From NCBI GenBank assembly GCA_946482345.1, contig CAMLRJ010000280.1, forward strand, positions 1 to 5,319: 5,319 nt of DNA, in the 5' to 3' direction. Origin of the DNA: an uncultured Cellvibrio sp. (GTDB lineage Bacteria > Pseudomonadota > Gammaproteobacteria > Pseudomonadales > Cellvibrionaceae). The notes beneath the pieces were generated by a model. The model saw nothing but the letters and a program-made list of their open reading frames with translations. It ran no database searches and was not told the DNA's origin. Below, piece after piece: positions 1-5,319 of the stretch (positions within the stretch are counted from its first letter, which is position 1; every line of letters starts with the position of its first letter). Both the position numbers and the translations under genes were made by a program.

Positions 1-740
1 AGGGCGATGTCGCGTTGGAATTTTTTTGGGGTTTTTCCCATAATGGCGCGGAATTCACGGGTAAAGTAGCTCTGATCACAGAAACCGCTTTCCATGGCGG
101 CCTGTTGAATGGTCAGGCCGCCGCGCAATAAACGGCAGGCTTCCTGTATGCGTAAACGTTTGATGTGTTGCTTGGGAGAATAGCCAAATTGTTTTTTGAA
201 TCTTCGCTCAAAGGTACTCACCGACATGCACGCCATACTCGCCAATGTTTCAATATAAATGCCTTGTCTGAAGTTTTTCTGCATGTAATTAACGCAGTCA
301 TAGAATACGTTATACGGCTTCATGTTCAACTCAGCATGGCGCGCTGAGCGGCTGATACCCTCCACACCCACGATCTGGCCATCGCGATTTTTCAAGGCGA
401 TCTTTGAGGTAACCAGCCAGAGTACTTCGCCTCGCCCATCCTCTATCAGCTCCAATTTATTGACCATCGGGCGACCGCTCATAACACTGAGGTCATCGCG
501 CCGAATCTGCTCGGTAATTTCTCCGCGAAAAAAATCCGCGTCGGTTTTACCGATAGCATCTTGAGGGTCGGCTAAATCAAAGTAATCAAACAATAATTGA
601 TTGGCGTAAACAAAACGCCCGAGCAGATCCTTGGCAAAGTAAAAACTGTCGGTGAAGGTGTTAACCAATTCAGACGGGCGATTGACGCTTTGCGTTTCGT
701 AAAAGTGCGTGGCGTCGTCCAGGCAAGCGGCACGTATCAT
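1..740 (-). CDS. PAS-domain AraC-family transcriptional regulator (3' end beyond window)
   Basis: Reading the minus strand from an ATG at 740-738 gives 246 residues open to the left edge, so the C-terminus is missing. Residues about 28-135 look like a PAS sensor domain (FYFAKDLLGRFVYAN, then IGKTDADFF and a VEGISR ending). Residues about 145-245 form an AraC/XylS DNA-binding domain with two helix-turn-helix units: IETLASMACMSVSTFERRFK (from about 163), and IQQAAMESGFCDQSYFTREF followed by GKTPKKFQRD (from about 211). Nearly the whole AraC domain is present, so few residues are probably lost. The ATG at 740 is preceded by AAAGGG about 9-10 bases upstream; the ATG at 750 is in another frame. 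The gene starts 63 bases after the stop of the co-oriented glucanase lipoprotein gene, so it may be co-transcribed with it and regulate it. The PAS ligand cannot be read from sequence. Family assignment is firm; the target is inferred. Confidence 0.92.
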   Translation of the reverse strand, partial: MIRAACLDDATHFYETQSVNRPSELVNTFTDSFYFAKDLLGRFVYANQLLFDYFDLADPQDAIGKTDADFFRGEITEQIRRDDLSVMSGRPMVNKLELIEDGRGEVLWLVTSKIALKNRDGQIVGVEGISRSARHAELNMKPYNVFYDCVNYMQKNFRQGIYIETLASMACMSVSTFERRFKKQFGYSPKQHIKRLRIQEACRLLRGGLTIQQAAMESGFCDQSYFTREFRAIMGKTPKKFQRDIA

Positions 741-774
741 CTTCTGGCATCCCTTTAATGTATCAACCAGCGGA

Positions 775-795
775 CGGGATCTGCTGCAGATCCCG
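775..795 (-). promoter_or_regulatory. Intercistronic hairpin between glucanase and regulator genes
   Basis: CGGGATCTG (775-783) and CAGATCCCG (787-795) form a perfect 9-bp stem with a 3-base loop. It lies just after the stop codon of the upstream lipoprotein gene and about 35 bases before the regulator start. No T-run follows on either strand, so it is not a standard intrinsic terminator. It may stabilise the upstream message, act as an mRNA processing point, or lower expression of the downstream regulator. The structure is seen directly; the role is inferred. Confidence 0.55.
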
Positions 796-803
796 CCAGT
801 CCT

Positions 804-2303
804 TTACAGCGGTGAAACCTCCAACCAATTTATAGCCAGGTTGGCCGTAGGTACTTCCAAAAGAAGGCTGTGATCACCAGCGGTTAAGGTGATATTTGCG
901 CTCAACGTCTGCCACACCTGTTCACCACCGGTCTGAATATTATCGAGTGCCACCAGCGGTGTATCATTCAAGAATACTCGCAGTTCACGAGCGGTTTCTG
1001 CACTCGCAACACGTAGGTTTAATTGATAATTTCCTGCGTGCGTTACATGCACCTTGAATTCCGCTGAGGCATTGGCGCCAGCCACAAGATCGACATAGCC
1101 GGACGTATCCGCCGTGGTACGGTGCGTAAAATTGGTTTGGCTATGCGCGCCTTCGGCTTCAATGCGGCCGGGCAGGGTGTGACGATAATTTTCCGCCGGA
1201 ATGGCCGTGTACAAACCGCCCAGGGGACTCAGCTGTCCATCGCCCGCTAAAATATCGATATAGGGAAATGCCGACGGACCGCCGTCGGTGCGGCCAATAA
1301 ACCAGGAGTACCGATACACGTTGGGGTTGTTTTCCATCCAACGTAGGGTGCTTGCAAGATAATCCATCTGCTCGCCCACATTGGCCGGGCCGCCCTCATC
1401 CCAGGAAGCCCATTCCGTTACCCAAATGGGACGGTCGTAACGTTCGAACTCACCGATAAACCATTCAAACGCGCCGGCGTATTTCATGTAGCAATGCACG
1501 GCGATGTAATCCACACGGCAACCTTCACACGCTTCAAAAAAAGCATCCAGATATTCCCAGGGACTCCAGTCATCCTCTGTACCGGGAATATCCACATTAC
1601 CTGGGCTGTAATTAACGGCCGGTGCGACTAATTTCAAATTGTAGTCATCGGCAATCGCTTCCAGTTGCGGCCACAAATCCGCCGCTTGCTGTGGTGTAAG
1701 GTTGGCTTGTTCAGCGAAATTGGGTTCATTAAAACCGAGCAAGTATTTTACATTGGGGTGTTCATCAAGAAATTCTCGCAGCGCGGGTTCATTAAACGCG
1801 CCGTTCCAAGCCATGGGTACAAAATCAACGTCATAATCTTCGTAATAATCCCTCACCGCCGATTCCGGGGTAACGGCCCAGTTGTACCACCAACTGACTT
1901 TACCTTGCATCACCGCCAAATCGTTTAATGAATGATAACCATAAGCCAGCCCGCGCTTTTCACTTACCAGACTGGCAGATGATGTTGATGATGAAGAGGA
2001 TTCACTCGACAGGGACGTGGAAAATGAGGATGAAGACATCGCACTGGAAACTGCAGTAGATGAATTGCTCGACGATGCCGACGAAACAGCTGGCACACTC
2101 GAGCTTGCAACAACAGACGTGGATGATGACGCAAGTGATGATGCAACAACAGATGAAGACGATACCGCAGAAGATACACTGGGGGCTGCTGAATCATCAC
2201 CGGATGACGACCCGCCGCAACCACTCAATGTGGCGCCGACAAGCACACAAGCGGACAGAAATCGATTGTGCCTGCCGATAGCAATAGAAGCGAGCAAAGA
2301 CAT
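804..2303 (-). CDS. Lipoprotein GH128-type beta-1,3-glucanase with poly-Ser linker and CBM6-like module
   Basis: This is a 499-residue secreted glycoside hydrolase. Residues 1-29 are a lipoprotein signal with a basic N-region (R11, R14), a hydrophobic core and lipobox LSGC (Cys29). Gly30 at +2 fits outer-membrane sorting. Residues about 32-114 are a Ser/Ala/Val low-complexity linker of the kind known from Cellvibrio-type wall-degrading enzymes. Residues about 115-371 match the GH128 (Glyco_hydro_cc) fold: GLAYG, VSWWYNWAV, DFVPMAW, LLGFNEPN (E193, probable acid/base), VDYIAVHCY, IWVTEWA (E297, probable nucleophile) and YRYSWFIG. GH128 enzymes are endo-beta-1,3-glucanases. Residues about 378-499 resemble a CBM6 module (GRIEAEG at the start, GYVDLV, GNYQLNLRVASAE, NWLEV at the end), a family often binding beta-glucans. 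The chosen ATG is preceded by AAGG nine bases upstream; an ATG at 2310 is out of frame. A regulator follows on the same strand. CBM35 is an alternative for the C-terminal module. Confidence 0.9.
   Translation of the reverse strand: MSLLASIAIGRHNRFLSACVLVGATLSGCGGSSSGDDSAAPSVSSAVSSSSVVASSLASSSTSVVASSSVPAVSSASSSNSSTAVSSAMSSSSFSTSLSSESSSSSTSSASLVSEKRGLAYGYHSLNDLAVMQGKVSWWYNWAVTPESAVRDYYEDYDVDFVPMAWNGAFNEPALREFLDEHPNVKYLLGFNEPNFAEQANLTPQQAADLWPQLEAIADDYNLKLVAPAVNYSPGNVDIPGTEDDWSPWEYLDAFFEACEGCRVDYIAVHCYMKYAGAFEWFIGEFERYDRPIWVTEWASWDEGGPANVGEQMDYLASTLRWMENNPNVYRYSWFIGRTDGGPSAFPYIDILAGDGQLSPLGGLYTAIPAENYRHTLPGRIEAEGAHSQTNFTHRTTADTSGYVDLVAGANASAEFKVHVTHAGNYQLNLRVASAETARELRVFLNDTPLVALDNIQTGGEQVWQTLSANITLTAGDHSLLLEVPTANLAINWLEVSPL
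1962..2210 (-). repeat. Low-complexity poly-serine coding tract (linker of the glucanase lipoprotein)
   Basis: About 83 codons, residues 32-114 of the glucanase, encode mainly Ser with Ala, Val and Thr in irregular short runs using mixed Ser codons (TCA, TCT, TCC, AGC, AGT). On the plus strand this appears as GATGAT-rich DNA, which creates spurious acidic open frames. The tract is a flexible spacer between the lipid anchor and the catalytic domain. Such tracts are prone to length change by slippage. Confidence 0.85.
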
Positions 2304-2315
2304 AAGACATTACCT

Positions 2316-2331
2316 TGTAAAATACGTTACA
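2316..2331. promoter_or_regulatory. Candidate operator dyad upstream of the glucanase gene
   Basis: TGTAAAATACGTTACA is an imperfect palindrome with TGTAA and TTACA half-sites around a 6-base centre. It lies 13-28 bases ahead of the glucanase start and overlaps its ribosome-site edge, where a bound protein could block expression. The half-sites resemble operators of several repressor families, but the central CG of typical LacI-type operators is missing. Chance occurrence is quite possible. Confidence 0.25.
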
Positions 2332-2399
2332 TCGGGCTGGTGTTAACAGTCCGATAGCGATGCCAGGTAATTGTCCGGCTGTGCCGGTGCTCTCCAGAT

Positions 2400-2423
2400 G
2401 GCCTCTTATAAAGGGCCTTTTTT
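2400..2423 (+). terminator. Rho-independent-like terminator on the plus strand
   Basis: GGCC (2400-2403) plus CTT (2405-2407) pair with AAG plus GGCC (2411-2417), with one bulged T and an ATA loop, followed by six T residues (2418-2423). The layout is that of an intrinsic terminator for rightward transcription. No plus-strand gene lies to its left in this window; it sits antisense, about 100 bases upstream of the glucanase start. It could stop antisense or read-through transcription, or be left over from an older arrangement. Confidence 0.5.
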
Positions 2424-2582
2424 ATGCGTGTGTTATGGGAGAAGGATACTAAACGAAGTTGGTAGACGGATTCTGTGCGCAAGTTAAACCTGTGAACCAA
2501 TTGCGACGAAACGGACGATTTAAGGGTTAGACGGGACATGAAGAGGACACACAAAATGCGTTTTACGGATATCAAGGTAGAA

Positions 2583-2883
2583 ATCGAATACTGGACGTCC
2601 CGGACTTCAATGTGTTCGCTCTTCGTTGTAGTCAACCCACCAAAGCCAGGCCATCTCCTTGGCTTGAGTCAATGATTCGAGTAGTTAAACATCCAAAAAC
2701 TCTCTTTCGCAAGATGATCCGTTAAAACGGTCTACAAAACCATTCCTTTGCGGTAGTCCGGCTGGATGTAGATCGTTTTACCCCCATCAGTGGATTACCA
2801 TCGCGTAACTGCTCTCACAAACTGCGTCCCATCTTGAATTATTACGGGGCACGAACCACCCGCTCAATCGCTGAACTTTTATC
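2583..2883 (-). pseudogene. Decayed IS3-family transposase (orfB, integrase-core C-terminal part)
   Basis: On the minus strand, pieces of an IS3-type DDE transposase can be read in order across three frames. DKSSAIERVVRA is at 2883-2848. IIQDGTQFVRAVTRW follows in a second frame from about 2842, resembling the DNGTEF motif with the second catalytic Asp. After an in-frame stop comes KTIYIQP. In a third frame, NGFVDRFNGS then SCEREFLDV lead to a stop, followed by LLESLTQAKEMAWLWW and VDYNEERTH (2744-2610). The last block matches the conserved NGFVERFNG...YNEERPHESLG end of IS3-family OrfB, including the final Glu region. At least two frameshifts and several stops make it non-functional. The orfA part and the first catalytic Asp are not found, so the copy is 5'-truncated. 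Terminal inverted repeats were not recognised, and element ends are uncertain; weak similarity may continue left to about 2500. Confidence 0.85.
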
Positions 2884-3238
2884 AGTGAAAAATTTTCGTA
2901 AGTAAAATAGGTTGGCTTACCTATGGAAATGTCTGACTAAAAAAACATGCGAAAAATTTAATTTAGACTACCATGAGGGACGTTTCATTATTAGTAATAT
3001 GCTCGAAATTTCAATTATTTCAGTCTCAGTGTAAGGGAAGTCAATGCTGCAGACTTTATCGTTTGGCGGCATTGGGGATGAATGGCGCGCCCATAGATTG
3101 TCTTGTCAATAATAAATGGTAGAAAAATTACTTTTAGTCAGGTAATGTATGTCACCTTCAGGCGGTAACACTGGATTTGAAGGCGTGCAGGAGTTAAGCG
3201 TCGCCCAAGGATAATTTAGGATTGATATAGGATATAAG
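2884..3238 (+). other. AT-rich noncoding leader ahead of the chitin synthase gene
   Basis: About 355 bases hold no supported gene. Seen within it are a 6-bp hairpin ATAGGT/ACCTAT (2907-2924), an isolated GGCGCGCC palindrome (3084-3091), and a second possible hairpin CCTTCA/TGAAGG (3155-3160 with 3178-3183, 17-base loop, two extra G-T pairs possible). A TTGTCA at 3103-3108 could be a -35 element, but no good -10 lies at the right distance, so no promoter is called. The region presumably contains the promoter and 5' leader of the downstream gene, given its own strong ribosome site. Confidence 0.4.
3208..3233 (+). promoter_or_regulatory. Ribosome binding site with three phased AGGAT repeats
   Basis: AGGAT occurs at 3208, 3218 and 3229, spaced 10 and 11 bases apart. 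The last copy gives AGGA (3229-3232) six bases before the ATG at 3239, a good Shine-Dalgarno position that supports this start. The two upstream copies are too far away to serve this ATG directly. They may be chance, standby ribosome sites, or a helically phased protein-binding site. Confidence 0.6.
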
Positions 3239-5188
3239 ATGACTGGATTTGATGAGCTTGCGCCCGATATGGATATTGAGTTTTCGGGGTGTCAGCTGAT
3301 AGGAAATGCAAACAGGGATCTGGCCTGTGGTGAAATTTCAAGAAACCATTTTTCCATTGACTTGTTAGATTTTGATGCCATAAAAGGTGGTTTGGTTTTC
3401 TGTATTACTATCTATAACGAGCCTGGAATTGCACTCCAAACAACGATTAAGTCCCTGATTGATTCAATCGCCCACGCTATCCTCTCTTCAAAAATTGAAC
3501 CGGGAACCCCAATAACTTTCTGCATTATTGCGGATGGTATTGCAAAGGTACCTGACACGGTTATCGATTTCTTAGAGTTCTTTGGTCTGTACTTGTCTGA
3601 AAACCTCGATATAGATAAAGACCTACTTTATTTTAAAAATGTATTTAATTTGGAAGATTTAAGGAAAAATTTAGCTGTTTATTTAGACAGCAATTTAAGC
3701 TTTATTGAAAATTGGAAAAAAGTTTATCCGGAACGTTTAAAGTTCTCAGATTCTCATTTCTACCGTATAAACAATGAAAGTAAGATTCAGTTTCTTTTTC
3801 TATTGAAAAAGGAGAACGCGGGAAAGCTAGACTCTCATTGGTGGTTTTACCACGTGTTTTGTTCAATTTTGACTCCCGAGATATGCTTTCAGATAGATGT
3901 TGGAACCGTTCCGGCGCGGGATTGTATTGGCGAGATGCTTTGGATGATACAGTCAGAAAAGAACGTGGCAGCTGTTGCGAGTAGTGTTGCTGTACCAAGA
4001 CCGAAAGAGATCTTTAATGTTTTAAATGGTTGGCAGTATTTTACTTTTATGAAATGCATGGCCCAGGAATGGCCGGCAGAAGTCGAAAGCGGATATTTAA
4101 GCGTGATACCTGGACAGCTTAGTGCTATCAAATGGGATGCCATATCTTACGATCAGCAGGGCATGGGGCCATTGGTCAAGTACTTTAAAGGATTGGGGGA
4201 GCTTGCCCCTCATGAGTCAATGCTTTACATGGCTGAGGATCGTGTCTTATGTAGCGAAATAATAGTTCGCAAAACCGCTGATTGGAAACTAACATATTCA
4301 CCTTCTGCTGTTGCGGTGACTGACCCATGCGAGTCTTGGTCGGAATTGTTTCGTCAACGTAGACGCTGGTGTAACAGTTATCTGGCATGTAGAATTAATT
4401 TTTTCAATAAAATTAGAGAAAATCTATTTAATAACGAGAGAAGTTTTAGGAAAAAATTTGAAGCTATTACCGCAAGTATATATCAGTTCTTTTTGTTGAT
4501 TAAGGATTGGTTCTTCCCTGCAATGCTATTTTTAGTTTATCAAAACCTTCTTCAGATGGTAACTAATGATCGAGAGGTAACTTGGCTCTCGCATCTGGTA
4601 AATGTGCTGTGGGGTTTCGTTATAGGCTCTTCTGTTCTTGCTATCTTGGTTTGCATCAGAGGAAAGCTGGATCGATATTCTGGTTTTGCCTTTATATTAA
4701 ATGGAGTATCCCAACTGCTTTTTATTCTGATGTCCGCTATTGCTTTAATTGGTTTTTTTAAAATTAATTTTGGTTTAGTACTAATTTTTCTATGTATTTA
4801 CACCCTTTTAATCGGAATTTCCGTTTGTATACTAGAGGGGCGCGAAGCTGCTAAAAATTTTAAATTTTTAGTTCCGGGTATGGTAATGTTAGCACCGGTA
4901 TGGTTGCTTATATGGGTATATTCGATCTGTAATGGCCATGACAGTAGCTGGGGCACCAAAGGACTGCATCGGCAAAATAATAATACCAAGTCTTCTTATC
5001 TGTCCCGAAGTGTGTTTCGATATGGCTATTTAATCTCTTGGGTAATGTCCAATTTTCTGTTTGGATGGGCAGTGTTGATGCTCTCAAGCGCTTTGGGTAT
5101 CGAGGTGATTTTTCTTGTTTTTCTAGTCTTAATAATTAATTCTGTGTATTCGGTTTTTAGTATAAAGAAAATTATGGGAATCCGTTAG
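3239..5188 (+). CDS. Eukaryotic-type chitin synthase (GT2, multi-pass membrane protein)
   Basis: This 649-residue protein is predicted to polymerise UDP-GlcNAc into chitin at the inner face of the cytoplasmic membrane and pass the chain out. The chitin synthase motifs appear in family order: CITIYNE (55-61), IADG (97-100, D99 probably for UDP), LKKENAGKLDSHWWF (189-203), QIDVGT (218-223, D220), SGYLSVIPGQLSA (284-296), GPLVKYFKG (310-318), YMAEDRVLC (330-338, D334 as probable catalytic base), QRRRW (373-377) and SSWGTKG (569-575). About seven hydrophobic segments follow the catalytic part (roughly 415-440, 450-473, 484-506, 509-531, 543-563, 594-617, 621-642), with SWGTKG between the fifth and sixth. 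KxxNxGKxxSHxWF plus SWGTKG separates it from NodC, hyaluronan and cellulose synthases. It is shorter than most fungal enzymes and lacks their long N-terminal extension. Base composition is clearly AT-rich compared with the glucanase gene. No partner gene is visible downstream. Activity and product are inferred from motifs. Confidence 0.88.
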   Translation: MTGFDELAPDMDIEFSGCQLIGNANRDLACGEISRNHFSIDLLDFDAIKGGLVFCITIYNEPGIALQTTIKSLIDSIAHAILSSKIEPGTPITFCIIADGIAKVPDTVIDFLEFFGLYLSENLDIDKDLLYFKNVFNLEDLRKNLAVYLDSNLSFIENWKKVYPERLKFSDSHFYRINNESKIQFLFLLKKENAGKLDSHWWFYHVFCSILTPEICFQIDVGTVPARDCIGEMLWMIQSEKNVAAVASSVAVPRPKEIFNVLNGWQYFTFMKCMAQEWPAEVESGYLSVIPGQLSAIKWDAISYDQQGMGPLVKYFKGLGELAPHESMLYMAEDRVLCSEIIVRKTADWKLTYSPSAVAVTDPCESWSELFRQRRRWCNSYLACRINFFNKIRENLFNNERSFRKKFEAITASIYQFFLLIKDWFFPAMLFLVYQNLLQMVTNDREVTWLSHLVNVLWGFVIGSSVLAILVCIRGKLDRYSGFAFILNGVSQLLFILMSAIALIGFFKINFGLVLIFLCIYTLLIGISVCILEGREAAKNFKFLVPGMVMLAPVWLLIWVYSICNGHDSSWGTKGLHRQNNNTKSSYLSRSVFRYGYLISWVMSNFLFGWAVLMLSSALGIEVIFLVFLVLIINSVYSVFSIKKIMGIR

Positions 5189-5319
5189 ATTGTTGGATTT
5201 ATGACAGGCTATTAAGAGTTAGTTGCGCTCTTTATATAAAGATAAATATGTTGAGTGGCGATAAAAATATTTTTTTGAATGGTTACCTAACTCTTTTATT
5301 TTAATGGATTGAGCATTAA
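5189..5319. other. AT-rich 3' flank of the chitin synthase gene
   Basis: No coding region is supported. The stretch contains a perfect 14-base palindrome TCTTTATATAAAGA (5229-5242), a 12-base palindrome AAAAATATTTTT (5263-5274) and the two arms of a larger inverted repeat. No compact GC-rich stem with a T-run directly follows the stop codon, so the transcription end of the gene is not clear. Confidence 0.45.
5214..5295 (+). repeat. Long-range inverted repeat downstream of the chitin synthase gene
   Basis: AAGAGTTAG (5214-5222) is repeated exactly in reverse complement as CTAACTCTT (5287-5295), separated by 64 bases, and the right arm is followed by TTATTTT. The arms could close a branched RNA structure that ends the chitin synthase transcript, since the loop has its own palindromes. 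They could also be the ends of a very small mobile element. A 9-base match at this spacing in AT-rich DNA may also be chance. Confidence 0.4.

Larger units (their letters stand above)
2304..2582. other. Noncoding upstream region of the glucanase gene
   Basis: No convincing gene is seen on either strand. The minus-strand open frame across it has no family resemblance at its 5' half beyond the transposase relic. The region contains the AAGG ribosome site of the glucanase (2313-2316), a small dyad at 2316-2331, a 5-bp GC hairpin CCGGC-TGT-GCCGG (2375-2387) and a terminator-like hairpin (2400-2423). I could not find a -35/-10 pair good enough to name as a promoter. The right-hand part, from about 2500, may be the degraded 3' end of the neighbouring IS3-type element. 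Confidence 0.5.

Noticed and set aside
165..564. Plus-strand open frames at 165-347 and 322-564
   Set aside because: Both are shadows antisense to the PAS-AraC regulator, whose conserved domains are clear on the minus strand.
2017..2346. Plus-strand open frame giving a very acidic Asp/Glu-rich protein
   Set aside because: It is the antisense reading of the poly-Ser linker (GATGAT-type codons) of the glucanase gene and has no ribosome site or family resemblance.
2327..2635. Minus-strand open frame of 102 codons
   Set aside because: Its start lies in the IS3 relic in a frame different from the real OrfB reading there, and the rest crosses the noncoding upstream region including the terminator-like hairpin. 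No domain is visible.
2907..2924. ATAGGT/ACCTAT hairpin as a terminator
   Set aside because: The stem is only 6 bp with a 6-base loop and is AT-rich, with no proper T-run on the plus strand and only a short interrupted one on the minus strand.
2973..3122. Small plus-strand open frame of 49 residues with five Cys, ahead of the chitin synthase gene
   Set aside because: No Shine-Dalgarno sequence precedes its ATG, its composition looks random, and no family is recognised. It is within what chance would give.
3103..3131. Possible sigma-70 promoter with TTGTCA as -35 ahead of the chitin synthase gene
   Set aside because: With 17-18 base spacing the -10 hexamer would be AATTAC or ATTACT, a poor match to TATAAT.
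3150..3206. Possible riboswitch or integron attC-like site (GTTAAGC with flanking hairpin CCTTCA/TGAAGG)
   Set aside because: The leader does not match any riboswitch core I know, and no matching RYYYAAC partner at the right place supports an attC site.
3239..5188. Assignment as cellulose synthase, hyaluronan synthase or NodC
   Set aside because: The EDR and QRRRW motifs are shared, but the LKKENAGKLDSHWWF, QIDVGT and SSWGTKG blocks are those of true chitin synthases.

Overview
The window reads as DNA from a polysaccharide-degrading gammaproteobacterium of the Cellvibrio / Saccharophagus / Teredinibacter kind. The main clue is a secreted lipoprotein glycoside hydrolase with a long poly-serine linker and a carbohydrate-binding module, an architecture typical of that group. 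The genus is an inference from this style, not a proven assignment.

Layout. Positions 1-740 (minus strand) hold most of a PAS-AraC transcription regulator whose C-terminal end runs off the left edge. Positions 804-2303 (minus strand, directly upstream of the regulator) encode a complete 499-residue lipoprotein: lipobox, poly-Ser linker, GH128-type glucanase domain and a CBM6-like module. A perfect 9-bp hairpin lies in the short gap between the two genes. Positions 2304-3238 carry no intact gene. This stretch holds a plus-strand terminator-like hairpin (2400-2423), a heavily decayed piece of an IS3-family transposase (about 2583-2883, minus strand, spread over three reading frames), and an AT-rich leader of about 350 bases. 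Positions 3239-5188 (plus strand) encode a 649-residue membrane glycosyltransferase. The last 131 bases hold a long-range inverted repeat and AT palindromes.

The most notable item is the 3239-5188 gene. It is not an ordinary bacterial cellulose- or hyaluronan-synthase-like GT2 protein. It carries, in order, the motif set of eukaryotic chitin synthases: C-x-T-x-YNE, a DG motif, KxxNxGKxxSHxWF, IDVGT, an SGYLSVIPG-type block, AEDRxLC, QRRRW and SWGTKG within a C-terminal set of membrane segments. All residues expected for catalysis look intact. The gene is clearly more AT-rich than the glucanase/regulator side and lies beside a transposase relic, which suggests horizontal acquisition.

Working together: the glucanase and the regulator are co-oriented and closely spaced, so a small beta-glucan-responsive unit is plausible. 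The chitin synthase is divergent from them and separated by about 935 bases, so any functional link to the glucanase (for example fungal or algal wall chemistry) is speculation.
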